DNA of 11,066 nucleotides, taken from contig PSRN01000288.1 of assembly GCA_003176075.1 (NCBI GenBank), forward strand, positions 1-11,066, given 5' to 3'. Made by a program: the position numbers and the translations under genes. The notes under the pieces were generated by a model. That model was given only the letters and a program-made list of their open reading frames with translations. It had not been told where the DNA came from and made no database searches. Origin of the DNA: Bdellovibrio sp. Its GTDB lineage: Bacteria > Bdellovibrionota > Bdellovibrionia > Bdellovibrionales > Bdellovibrionaceae. Positions within the stretch are counted from its first letter, which is position 1. Every line of letters starts with the position of its first letter. Of this stretch, positions 4,481-11,066 are shown piece after piece.

Positions 4481-6784
4481 ATGAAGTTTGCTCGATCCCT
4501 TTTTCTGATTTTGTCGACTTTCGTTTTCCACTGGGTTTTAGCCCAAGCCCCTCTCGACTCGGATCGAGCGGCAACATACCTTTTACAACAAGCAAAAATT
4601 GTCCAGTTGGCTCAAGATTTCGACGCAACAAATGGTGATTACACGCAATTTCTGGAGATGATCGACAATGAATTGAACGGCATGTTCGAAAAGGCCTTGC
4701 AGGAAGACAACTCGACGATCGGTCGTTTCGGGTTTGCTACGGCGGTGAACAGCCTTCACCAGCTGGGCCGCGATGCTGAGGTGGAGATACAACAGAATCC
4801 GGCGGCACTGAGGGCCTATCAGCGCCTTTTTCTGACCTGTCAGAATCTTTCCGATTGCTTAAACTTATTGGAGCAGGACTCCTCGATGGTCTCGCCATTG
4901 CCAAATACCCTGGGCCGTCAATTAAAGAAATTATCTTCGCAGCTACCGACGGAACCCTGGTGCCAGAAGGGATCGGGCTGTCTCCTTCTGACCGCTAAGA
5001 TTCTTTCGCTCCAATTGTTGGCGCGGATTGATGCCGCTGCCATTTCGAACAAGCAGGAATTTCGTTCGGTGACGCCAAGGCTTCAGAATAGTGACAAGCT
5101 TGAAGCCAAGGCCCTTGTTGACCGTTTATCTAGCGTGGGTCAATCCCTGCACGAACTTGGCAGCGATAAGTTGTTTGCCGAACTTTCCAATCAATTTCAA
5201 TCCGAAGGGATGGAGCCGGCCACCGCTCAACTGGAAGCAATCAAGACGGTGTCTTCGCTGGAGAGCAACGACCGTTTCACCGAGGCCTTGAAGCTTTACC
5301 TGGAGAGGTTACAAACACCTGATCTGACGGCCTGGTTCCAGCAATTATTTAAAAGGGCCGAGTCTGGCGATCTGGATAAAAAGATTGTCGCAACCATGTT
5401 CGCGATCTTCTCAGGTAAGGAAATCTATACTCCGCAAGCAAAAATTTGGATGGAACAGTTCAAGCGAACGATGGGTTGGTCTGCGGAGGTGCCAACGGAG
5501 CCGCCTCGGGCGGCGAAGCTCGTGAGGCCACCGACTTGGGACTCGCAAATTAGAGATTTGATCCCGGCGCTCAGTGAGCTGCAAAAGACCAACGAAATGG
5601 ACCTGACCAACTCTCTAAAGCACTATGGGTTTTTCAATGGCCATCAAACTGACCGGGGCGATAGTCTCGGGGAGATCCTCCTTACAAATGAAGTAGCGAT
5701 TCTGCAGCGGTACCCATCGTTCAAATCCATCGCTTTTCGTTTGAGCCGGTTAAAACTAAGTGTCAGCCGAATGGCCGACTCTTCGATCAAGCTCCAACAG
5801 GCGGTCTCTTCAAAAGCAAATAAGACCCTTGGCGGCTTCGCCACCCCCGCTTTCCAGCAGGCAACTAATGAAATGAAGAGCGCCCATGATGCGGCAATCG
5901 CAGATTGGCTCGAACTCGCTTGCTATGCTTTCGATTTCAATCAAGCCAATTCACATTTAGCGATCTCCACTCGACTAAAAATCCCCTTTTCCGATCAATC
6001 GATCGATTTGGAGGCTGCTTGCCAGCACGGAAAAACTCCGGAAACGGAGTACCCTCGCCGGGCGGTTCAAGAATACGTGACTGGCTTGCGGGCGTGGGAG
6101 GATGGCAGACCGGCTCGCACGGAGTGGATTCTCAACGTCGTTTCCGTGCCCATTGCAGTTGTCTCCGCTATCGCTTCCGGCGGCATCGCCGCAGGCGCCG
6201 GTGTGGTGGCCAAGAGACTGGTGTTTCGACTCATCGTTCGTCATTTTGAGAAACAATACCTGCTGAAAAAGTCTTTGGCTTTTGCTGCCTATCGAGTTGG
6301 GATGACGGTGGCCGGAGCTTTCACTTTTACGGTGGTTTCACGCACGCTCATGGTTGCTTCGACCGGCGGCCTTCACGCTGCGGGCCTCCTTGACTCGCAT
6401 ATGACCTGCTATGATCCAAAGCTTTCATTCTGGCAAAATTACGGAAAGGATTTGGTTTTTGGTTCAGTGATCTTTTTTTTCCTTCCTTATTCAAGTGTGG
6501 CGGCGGAAGGACTTTATAAACAACTGAGTACACGGGGTTGGTTGGGCTCCTCCCCCCATTCGCTGGCCGCGGGAAAATTAGCGATCGGCCTCACGGAAGG
6601 GACAGCGCTCTTTACAGCATTGCCTTATTTTACCAGGACGGTGGAAAAGCTGATTGGGGATTCACCAGATCCGATTTGGCGAGGCTCCCACGATTTCACT
6701 TTAAATCTTACCAACTCAATCGCGGTGACCCTCGCTTTCAAGTGGGCATTTGGGGAAATTCGCTTTAGGTCGCTGGGATTTTAG
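4481..6784 (+). CDS. Large exported protein with hydrophobic C-terminal segments, unknown function
   Basis: A 767-residue protein that I do not recognise. The ATG at 4481 is preceded by GAAGGA (4466-4471, 9-nt spacing) and begins a clear signal peptide, MKFARSLFLILSTFVFHWVLAQA, cleaved near residue 23. An upstream in-frame extension to 4424 lacks support. Residues 24 to about 540 are hydrophilic and largely helical, with cysteine pairs (TCQNLSDC, CQKGSGC) that could form disulfides in the periplasm. From about residue 550 there are several hydrophobic stretches: VVSVPIAVVSAIASGGIAAGAGV (about 552), VGMTVAGAFTFTVVS (about 605), VFGSVIFFFLPYSSVA (about 657), IGLTEGTALFTALPYF (about 700) and a last one near 745. 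It is therefore probably anchored in, or inserted into, a membrane by its C-terminal third. It follows the other exported protein by 182 bp on the same strand. No catalytic motif was seen. Confidence 0.85.
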   Translation: MKFARSLFLILSTFVFHWVLAQAPLDSDRAATYLLQQAKIVQLAQDFDATNGDYTQFLEMIDNELNGMFEKALQEDNSTIGRFGFATAVNSLHQLGRDAEVEIQQNPAALRAYQRLFLTCQNLSDCLNLLEQDSSMVSPLPNTLGRQLKKLSSQLPTEPWCQKGSGCLLLTAKILSLQLLARIDAAAISNKQEFRSVTPRLQNSDKLEAKALVDRLSSVGQSLHELGSDKLFAELSNQFQSEGMEPATAQLEAIKTVSSLESNDRFTEALKLYLERLQTPDLTAWFQQLFKRAESGDLDKKIVATMFAIFSGKEIYTPQAKIWMEQFKRTMGWSAEVPTEPPRAAKLVRPPTWDSQIRDLIPALSELQKTNEMDLTNSLKHYGFFNGHQTDRGDSLGEILLTNEVAILQRYPSFKSIAFRLSRLKLSVSRMADSSIKLQQAVSSKANKTLGGFATPAFQQATNEMKSAHDAAIADWLELACYAFDFNQANSHLAISTRLKIPFSDQSIDLEAACQHGKTPETEYPRRAVQEYVTGLRAWEDGRPARTEWILNVVSVPIAVVSAIASGGIAAGAGVVAKRLVFRLIVRHFEKQYLLKKSLAFAAYRVGMTVAGAFTFTVVSRTLMVASTGGLHAAGLLDSHMTCYDPKLSFWQNYGKDLVFGSVIFFFLPYSSVAAEGLYKQLSTRGWLGSSPHSLAAGKLAIGLTEGTALFTALPYFTRTVEKLIGDSPDPIWRGSHDFTLNLTNSIAVTLAFKWAFGEIRFRSLGF

Positions 6785-6863
6785 AAAATTGTCTCAATTG
6801 GCTATATCACCAACATAAAACCCGTAATTTCAGCAGGTTCACTTCATGCTTTTATTTCGTCTT

Positions 6864-6884
6864 GGTATATTATATAATTATACC
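6864..6884 (+). promoter_or_regulatory. Candidate promoter and autorepression operator of the nucleotidyltransferase cassette
   Basis: TATAAT (6873-6878) is a consensus -10 box 28 nt before the cassette's first ATG. It lies within an inverted repeat, GGTATA (6864-6869), nine bases, TATACC (6879-6884). No strong -35 is visible. A palindrome lying over the -10 box just ahead of a two-gene unit whose second product has a helix-turn-helix fits the usual self-repression of toxin-antitoxin operons. GGAG at 6890-6893 is the likely ribosome binding site, at a rather long 12-nt spacing. Confidence 0.5.
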
Positions 6885-6905
6885 CATCCGGAGTAATCAT
6901 TAAAG

Positions 6906-7445
6906 ATGAAGCCTGTTGAGATCCTTCAAAAATTCAATATCTACCTCGCCGCGAAAGGCCTCTCCTTTGAGGCAGTGGTGATCGGCGGTGCCGCGCTCGC
7001 CATCCTCGGCACGATCACTCGCGAGACCCAGGATTGCGATGTCCTCTCACCCAAAATTCCAGCAGAGATCCTGCATGCCGCAAGGGACTTCAGCCGCGAG
7101 ATCATCGCCGGAGGTGGCGACCTGAAGGAAGAGTGGCTTAATAATGGCCCCACATCCCTCCTGGAGGTGTTGCCGAGGGAGTGGCGTTCCCGCAAACAAA
7201 ATCTGTATTCCGGCAAGGCGCTCAAGCTTGAACCACTCGGCCGTCCGGATCTTCTTCGCTCCAAATTCTTTGCTTATTGCGATCGCCAGCAGGACCTACC
7301 TGATTGCATAGCGCTAAAGCCCACGAAGGCTGAAATCCTGGAAACACTGGATTGGCTCCACCGCCAAGACGCGCATCCCGGTTGGCCTGAGCACGTAAGC
7401 AAAAGCATGTCAGCGTTAGCAAAGAGGCTCGGCTATGACCTTTAA
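6906..7445 (+). CDS. Minimal nucleotidyltransferase, DUF6036/AbiEii-like
   Basis: A 179-residue cytoplasmic protein with the hallmarks of a small pol-beta-fold nucleotidyltransferase. VVIGGAALAILG (about residues 24-35) supplies the GG motif, and RETQDCDVL (39-47) supplies the catalytic D43-x-D45 pair that binds metal. Further on, GRPDLLRSKFFAYCDRQQDLPDCIALKPT has the conserved lysine and the acidic 'D..D...L.P' pattern of DUF6036-type proteins. Family members of the AbiEii/MenT/MNT kind transfer nucleotides to tRNA or to a partner protein, often as toxins of toxin-antitoxin systems; the substrate here is unknown. The next gene overlaps its end by 11 nt, which is strong evidence for a functional pair. 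The start is supported by conserved residues beginning close to the ATG. The family is fairly sure; the toxin role is inference. Confidence 0.78.
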   Translation: MKPVEILQKFNIYLAAKGLSFEAVVIGGAALAILGTITRETQDCDVLSPKIPAEILHAARDFSREIIAGGGDLKEEWLNNGPTSLLEVLPREWRSRKQNLYSGKALKLEPLGRPDLLRSKFFAYCDRQQDLPDCIALKPTKAEILETLDWLHRQDAHPGWPEHVSKSMSALAKRLGYDL

Positions 7446-8145
7446 GCGAGTCCTCCACCCTCAAGAATATGCCACGGGACACAAGCTTACCTCGGATCTC
7501 GTCGGCATCGGATTCCGACTGGCCGCTCCTTTTCCTAAGGATCAGCCGAATATCGAGGATACTCTCGTTGCAGCCTCTATCGAGGGCGTTGTGCGAGAAG
7601 ATTTTCGCGTGCTGGCGCTTCTTGTCGACTGGCTGGAGATTCACATCGAACGAGTCAACATCGATCGCCTGACAAAGCTTGTGTGTTTGCGTGATGAAAA
7701 GCTGGTGCGGGCATTCTGGGCCAGCATCGCCCATTGGCAGCGCACTGATCCCAGAATGAAGAAGCTTTTCAAAACGCGCCCCAAAGAACGTGTCGACTTG
7801 ATCCCTGGAGGTAGTGATTATTTGATCCAACGTAAGGGCGAAGACGAGCGCTTTGCCCGTTCTCCCCTTCGAGTCGCCTCCCAAACGCTGAGGCACCGAC
7901 CGTCCGACATATTGGGCCCTACAGAATTAGCTCAAAAGCACTCTGCCTATCGCTGGCGCACGGTAATAGGTCCATCTTACAGGGCAGATATGTGGGCCGT
8001 CATAGAAGCCAATCCCCTTCTCAAGGCAAACGAGGTGGCTATGCGAACCTATGGTTCGTGGCCTACGGCTTGGAAAGTGAAGAGGGATTGGACTGTTCTG
8101 AATTCCAGTCGGCTTCGCCGCCCGCACTCTAGAACTTCTCATTGA
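7435..8145 (+). CDS. Helix-turn-helix partner of the nucleotidyltransferase, possibly frameshifted at its C-terminus
   Basis: A 236-residue protein whose ATG lies inside the end of the nucleotidyltransferase gene (11-nt overlap, different frame), so translation is coupled. The N-terminal 110 residues are helical (LALLVDWLEIHIERVNIDRLTKLV, VRAFWASIAHWQ). A middle basic part (KLFKTRPKERVDLIP) follows. Near the end, MWAVIEANPLLKANEVAMRTYGSWPTAWKVKRDW (about 185-218) looks like a helix-turn-helix of the kind 'tGvsy.TAwrvkrd'. It would be the DNA-binding repressor and likely antidote or partner of the enzyme, acting on the palindrome at 6864-6884. The last 16 residues (SRLRRPHSRTSH and neighbours) are low-complexity and arginine-rich, and a coding-like frame opens in frame +2 at 8102, so a frameshift may have altered the end. 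I do not recognise a named family. Confidence 0.72.
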   Translation: MTFKRVLHPQEYATGHKLTSDLVGIGFRLAAPFPKDQPNIEDTLVAASIEGVVREDFRVLALLVDWLEIHIERVNIDRLTKLVCLRDEKLVRAFWASIAHWQRTDPRMKKLFKTRPKERVDLIPGGSDYLIQRKGEDERFARSPLRVASQTLRHRPSDILGPTELAQKHSAYRWRTVIGPSYRADMWAVIEANPLLKANEVAMRTYGSWPTAWKVKRDWTVLNSSRLRRPHSRTSH

Positions 8146-8254
8146 GCCTGTTCATACCTCATTCGCGGAGGGTCGCAAAGAATTCGGTGTCAAAAACCTG
8201 GCTGATTCATCCTGGGACGACATATTCTGGACAAGTATCAATCTAAAGGTCTGA
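8102..8254 (+). pseudogene. C-terminal gene remnant or frameshifted tail
   Basis: Frame +2 is open from 8102 (after a TGA at 8099-8101) to a TGA at 8252-8254, 50 codons. It reads like real protein: PVGFAARTLELLIEP, then EGRKEFGVKNLADSSWDDIFW and SINLKV. It contains no ATG, GTG or TTG start. It overlaps the last 44 nt of the helix-turn-helix gene in another frame. Either it is the original C-terminus of that protein, separated by a single-base indel between about 8102 and 8140, or it is the end of another gene whose front has been lost. Composition and sense support a coding origin; identity is unknown. Confidence 0.4.
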
Positions 8255-8414
8255 TAAGATGGGCGTTTTCTTTGTCGTCTACGAACTAGTCAAGTGCTTA
8301 CACAATAGCTTCATAAGTTGGTGATTTCTTCACAATTTTGCTCCAAAGTGAATCAAGTTCTTTCGGCACTGTCTCACTTTCACTCGATTCGAGCCAAAAT
8401 GGAACAGCTTTGTG
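8255..8414. other. Intergenic stretch with a small possible gene remnant
   Basis: No full gene is visible. An ATG at 8259 with AAAGG at 8245-8249 opens a 21-codon frame to a TGA at 8322-8324. Its product begins MGVFFVVYELVK, which looks like the first strand of a small alpha/beta protein before reading into unrelated sequence. It starts 4 bp after the stop of the frame +2 remnant, the spacing of an operon partner. The perfect 11-bp palindrome CTCGATTCGAG (8383-8393) is also here. I saw no convincing promoter for the lipoprotein gene downstream. Confidence 0.3.
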
Positions 8415-8466
8415 AAGGGCTCCGCCCTTGCTTAGGGAATTGATACCTAGCGATCAATTGCTAAGC
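8415..8466 (+). promoter_or_regulatory. Structured leader: two adjacent hairpins before the lipoprotein ribosome binding site
   Basis: The first stem is AAGGGC (8415-8420), TCC loop, GCCCTT (8424-8429). The second is compound: GCTTAG (8430-8435) pairs with CTAAGC (8461-8466), and AATTGAT (8438-8444) pairs with ATCAATT (8453-8459), 13 base pairs in all with one small asymmetric bulge and an 8-nt loop. GGAGG (8469-8473) follows 2 nt later, then the ATG at 8478. CCCT (8425-8428) could instead pair with AGGG (8434-8437), giving an alternative fold. The second stem could also be a DNA operator. There is no T-run, so simple termination is unlikely. Confidence 0.55.
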
Positions 8467-8477
8467 ACGGAGGCCTT

Positions 8478-10496
8478 ATGAAAGTTCGTACCATGCGATC
8501 GATGCGATCAATGCCATATTCGGCGACCCTCATGAGGACGACCCTTATGAGATGGGCACCGTTGCTGCCGGCTTTTCTTCTTCTGATTTCATCTTTCCAG
8601 AATTGCGCCGACAAGGAATTTCATTTTAACCCCGTGGAAAATGAAGCGATGAAAGCATCGCCCTTCGCGGCTTCCGGCGATCCGAGCCAAATCAGCGGGG
8701 TGATTCCCGGCGCGGATGGCTTGCCGACAAATGCCATGCAGGCCGACCTCAGCAGTCCCGCTGTCCAGCCGCTGAAGCCTCTCGATTGTCTGAAGCCAGT
8801 CACGTTGGACAATGGTCAGAGTGTTCCCCGGCGGGAATGGGAGCGCCAGCAGTCATTGAACGAAGTGGCCGCCGACTCAACTCACAAAACAATTCCCGTC
8901 AAGTTTGATATTTCTTTCGGCAACAAGGAAGACGTCCTGGCTTTGTGGGCCAACAAACGGGCCATACTTTCGGGAAACAATCCTGGATACTCTTACATTC
9001 CGGTGGGTGGGAAGACGAGCACCAGCAACGGCACATACTACAAAGTCAGCCATGACCGGGCGAAGTCCCAGTTTCTGAATAACGAACGCTGCTTTTTCAG
9101 TACGGTGCAAATCGAAGGTGACCTTATCACCGGGCCTAGTGAGCCTTGGGCTTTCATCGCCAACGATTCTTTCACCATCGCCAACAAAACACCTCCCGCC
9201 ACTGAGCATTTGATCGAATACATGTACTATGGATGGTGCGATCCCTCGGTGACGGGTGATCGCTGCGCTTCCCAGGATTCCAGGTATGGCCCGGGCAATT
9301 TCGGCGAAAGTGAAGTGCCGAACCGGTTATTCGGTACTTGGCCGCATTATGAGACGGTCACGACGACAAACTCAGTGGAACCTCAGTTCGTGAATCTTTA
9401 CATCGCCGATATCCGCGGTCGGGAAGTGTGCTTGGGAAATAACGAAACTCCCCTGCTGGTCGATCAATCCACCGTTCGGGGCCTTGAGCAAAGCGTGACG
9501 GTCCGGTCGATCCTCAACATGCCATCCATACAACGGGATTTCCACCAAGTGGCGCGCTGTATGACACAGCCGATGCTGTCCAAGGACCCTTCGACGGAGA
9601 CGTCGTACCCGACGTCGTTGCTGTTGACCGGCAGTACGATGGGTGTCTTCGCCCCCATGGGGAATCCTTTGACCGTTCTCACCTTCCTTTTCTCCATGGC
9701 TGGAGGTGTGAACGACGAAGTCGTCATCAGCACGCAGTACACGCCCATCGTTCTCGATCTCGGAGCGGAAAAGATCCTTACCACAAGCTTGGAAGGGGGA
9801 ACCTACTTCAATATGGCGGCGCTCAAGCGGAGCGATCTCCAGGGTCTTGATGCTTACGATGTCCCACACAAAACGGCTTGGCTGGGCGGGGCGCTCGTCA
9901 ACTTCGCAAAGCAGGTCAGCGACGGTCTCAACCTCCCCTATGATTTCCGGCCCGTCATTGAGGACGGCTTTCTGGTCATTCCCGACGGCGACGGCAAAGT
10001 TCGCAGCAGTTTGAATATGTTCGGAGACCATACGGTCGTGTATGGAAGAACCTACTCCAACGGATTTGAAGCGTTGCGCGCTTTGGCCGGCAAAGACTGC
10101 AATTCGAGCGATGTTACAAAAATTTACTTCGGTCCGTGGGATGGGGATCTTTACGCGACGACGGTCAAGGTTTGGGTCGACGCCAACGGCAACGGCGTCG
10201 CCGATCCTGGGGAGTTAAAGAGCCTCAGTGACGTGGGTGTGATCGCGATCAATACCTGCAACGTCGTCAGCAGCGACGCTGTGGACCCGTTTGGTAACGG
10301 AACATCCATGCGCTCGGCTTTCCTCTATCGCGACCCGAAGACCATCAGTCCCTTAAATCCAGTGGATGTTGACTCTGTCATTCATCAACTGGAAACCGGT
10401 TATGTCAGCGACGGCGTGCCGGCGACCTTCCGTTTGGCCGTGGATATCGTTTTCAAGGTGGATCAACAGGCCACTCTGGTCGAGTTGAATAAGTAG
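8478..10496 (+). CDS. Lipoprotein with RTX/haemolysin-type calcium-binding C-terminal region
   Basis: A 672-residue exported protein. The start at 8478 has GGAGG 4 nt upstream; several further ATGs follow in frame. The signal has a basic start, hydrophobic LLPAFLLLISS and then FQNC, with C43 the probable lipidated residue; FQNC departs from the normal lipobox. Residues about 122-400 are unrecognised. From residue 422 the order TPIVLDL, ILTTSLEGGTYFNM, DGFLVIPDGDGKV (D503, D505), LNMFGDHT, NGFEAL, VWVDANGNGVADPGELKSLSDVGVIAI follows a segment conserved in large RTX/COG2931-type proteins ('VLDLdGDGi.t.sl', 'DGLLv.D.NGDG', 'LFGd.T', 'NGFeAL', 'vW.D.NGNG....GEl.sL...GI'). Residues 568-579 form a complete 12-residue EF-hand loop with ligands D568, N570, N572, D576 and E579; the first loop (DLGAEK) has lost its acidic residues. 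Probably sits on the cell surface or in the periplasm, anchored by lipid, and binds calcium. Confidence 0.85.
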   Translation: MKVRTMRSMRSMPYSATLMRTTLMRWAPLLPAFLLLISSFQNCADKEFHFNPVENEAMKASPFAASGDPSQISGVIPGADGLPTNAMQADLSSPAVQPLKPLDCLKPVTLDNGQSVPRREWERQQSLNEVAADSTHKTIPVKFDISFGNKEDVLALWANKRAILSGNNPGYSYIPVGGKTSTSNGTYYKVSHDRAKSQFLNNERCFFSTVQIEGDLITGPSEPWAFIANDSFTIANKTPPATEHLIEYMYYGWCDPSVTGDRCASQDSRYGPGNFGESEVPNRLFGTWPHYETVTTTNSVEPQFVNLYIADIRGREVCLGNNETPLLVDQSTVRGLEQSVTVRSILNMPSIQRDFHQVARCMTQPMLSKDPSTETSYPTSLLLTGSTMGVFAPMGNPLTVLTFLFSMAGGVNDEVVISTQYTPIVLDLGAEKILTTSLEGGTYFNMAALKRSDLQGLDAYDVPHKTAWLGGALVNFAKQVSDGLNLPYDFRPVIEDGFLVIPDGDGKVRSSLNMFGDHTVVYGRTYSNGFEALRALAGKDCNSSDVTKIYFGPWDGDLYATTVKVWVDANGNGVADPGELKSLSDVGVIAINTCNVVSSDAVDPFGNGTSMRSAFLYRDPKTISPLNPVDVDSVIHQLETGYVSDGVPATFRLAVDIVFKVDQQATLVELNK

Positions 10497-10556
10497 ATTT
10501 TAAGTGGAAGTATTTGGTGGCGAGGTGCGTCCGGAAACAGGGCCTGGCACCTTTTG
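10497..10556. repeat. Short spacer between convergent genes with REP-like core
   Basis: The 60 bp between the convergent lipoprotein and beta-helix genes contain CAGGGCCTGGCACCTTTTG at 10538-10556. Sequences of the form 'cAGG(g/c)....GGCACCTTTT' are dispersed as REP-like elements in a number of proteobacterial genomes, often beside genes, and mobilised by RAYT transposases. Only this one good copy is seen in the window, with a partial relative at 4423-4437, so this is a resemblance only. No terminator hairpin is obvious here. Confidence 0.25.
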
Positions 10557-11066
10557 CTACGGGGTTGGGGGACTGTACTTACTGTCGCTTCTGGCTTTTG
10601 CGGGGAGGGTACCCACCATGGGGGAAAGGTCAGGTCCGACCCAGGGCCAGGGAGTGCCCGGTGGCCACCAGGTTGGCTGGCTTGAAAGATAAAGTGATGA
10701 GGGCAGTGTTACGGCGGTACCACTCTGCCACATGACTTTCTTGTTGAAGTAATCGTAATTTCCGGTGCGGAAAAGGCTAGTGGCCGCCACGTCGCCAAGT
10801 CCCGCTCCTCCCAGCCCCAAAACATAAATCCCCGCGACGTCCGTGCTCGATGAATCATAGGAAGCGGTGGCCACGGAAGTTCCCGCGGTCGCTGCGCCAA
10901 GCACGTTTCCCACGACATTCATACCGATATCACCACCATCAAACACCATCGTGCCCACCGCGGCGGTCTGCTGCGTGGCCGGGTCGTTCCAAACAATCGG
11001 GGAAGCAAATTGGCTCGACGAGTAGTTGCGAAAAAAAGTCAGATAGCCGGAATTACCGTGGGTAAT
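10557..11066 (-). CDS. Right-handed parallel beta-helix (pectate-lyase-like) surface protein, N-terminus beyond window
   Basis: The minus-strand frame is open from the right edge (position 11066) to a TAG at 10557-10559, 169 residues with the front missing. It begins ITHGNSGYLTFFRNYSSSQFASP. It continues with MNVVGNVLGAA, RTGNYDYFNKKVMWQSG and LPSSLYLSSQPTWWPPGTPWPWVGPD, ending near TLPAKAR. This order (a 'THGN..y.T.FRN' rung, 'NvvGNVLG', 'GNYDY.N....W', 'LP.SLYL..KP..F....WPWV.P', 'lPAkaR') is conserved at the end of large exported parallel beta-helix proteins of unknown substrate, often surface or phage-tail-related. No enzyme residue can be assigned. It ends 60 bp from the lipoprotein gene stop, in convergent orientation. 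Confidence 0.7.
   Translation of the reverse strand: MTHGNSGYLTFFRNYSSSQFASPIVWNDPATQQTAAVGTMVFDGGDIGMNVVGNVLGAATAGTSVATASYDSSSTDVAGIYVLGLGGAGLGDVAATSLFRTGNYDYFNKKVMWQSGTAVTLPSSLYLSSQPTWWPPGTPWPWVGPDLSPMVGTLPAKARSDSKYSPPTP

Noticed and set aside
7222..7896. 224-codon minus-strand open frame opposite the nucleotidyltransferase cassette
   Set aside because: The plus-strand genes have recognisable motifs and coupled overlap; this frame has no motif and no ribosome binding site that I could support.
9372..10031. 219-codon minus-strand open frame within the lipoprotein gene
   Set aside because: Its histidine- and arginine-rich translation is typical of an antisense shadow of a real gene; the plus strand encodes the conserved RTX-like segment there.
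10504..10735. Small plus-strand open frames after the lipoprotein gene
   Set aside because: They are antisense to the conserved end of the beta-helix protein (LPSSLYL, WPWVGPD) and look non-coding.

Overview
The window looks like chromosomal DNA from a Gram-negative bacterium. A predatory or deltaproteobacteria-like lineage (Bdellovibrionota/Oligoflexia type) is my best guess. It rests on the unusual lipoprotein signal ending in FQNC, the many exported proteins of unknown function, and a partial parallel beta-helix surface-type protein. This is an impression from protein style; no marker gene is present.

Layout, left to right. (1) Positions 1-1756 hold two divergently transcribed modules. 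Each is an ArsR-family winged-helix repressor followed directly by an SRPBCC/AHSA1-type START-like protein. The left module runs on the minus strand and its SRPBCC gene is cut by the window edge. The right module runs on the plus strand. Each ArsR gene has its own palindromic operator candidate overlapping its own promoter, and both starts sit almost at the predicted transcription start. (2) Positions 1888-2958 are a minus-strand pair: a TetR repressor followed 3 bp later by a small PAS-like protein. (3) An intergenic region (2959-3350) carries a near-perfect inverted repeat with 10-bp arms (TetR operator candidate), a second smaller palindrome, a TATAAT box for tetR and a 13-bp perfect tandem duplication. 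It leads into an exported protein of unknown function (3351-4298). (4) A large exported protein with hydrophobic C-terminal segments, also unrecognised, occupies 4481-6784. (5) Positions 6906-8145 hold a two-gene, 11-nt-overlapping cassette: a minimal nucleotidyltransferase of the DUF6036/AbiEii-like type and a partner with a C-terminal helix-turn-helix. A palindrome over its -10 box is typical of self-repressing toxin-antitoxin-like units. Coding-looking debris follows (8102-8324). (6) A structured leader (8415-8466) precedes a 672-residue lipoprotein whose C-terminal half resembles the calcium-binding region of RTX/haemolysin-type proteins, with one complete EF-hand loop. (7) The right edge holds the minus-strand C-terminal part of a parallel beta-helix-like surface protein, convergent with the lipoprotein gene.

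The likely functional units are two self-regulated ArsR/SRPBCC response modules, a TetR/PAS sensor unit that may control the divergent exported protein, and a toxin-antitoxin-like nucleotidyltransferase cassette. The rest is cell-envelope or surface proteins. I saw no tRNA, rRNA, CRISPR array or intact insertion sequence. The most unusual items are the nucleotidyltransferase cassette with gene remnants behind it, the RTX-like domain moved onto a lipoprotein, and the TetR/PAS pair.
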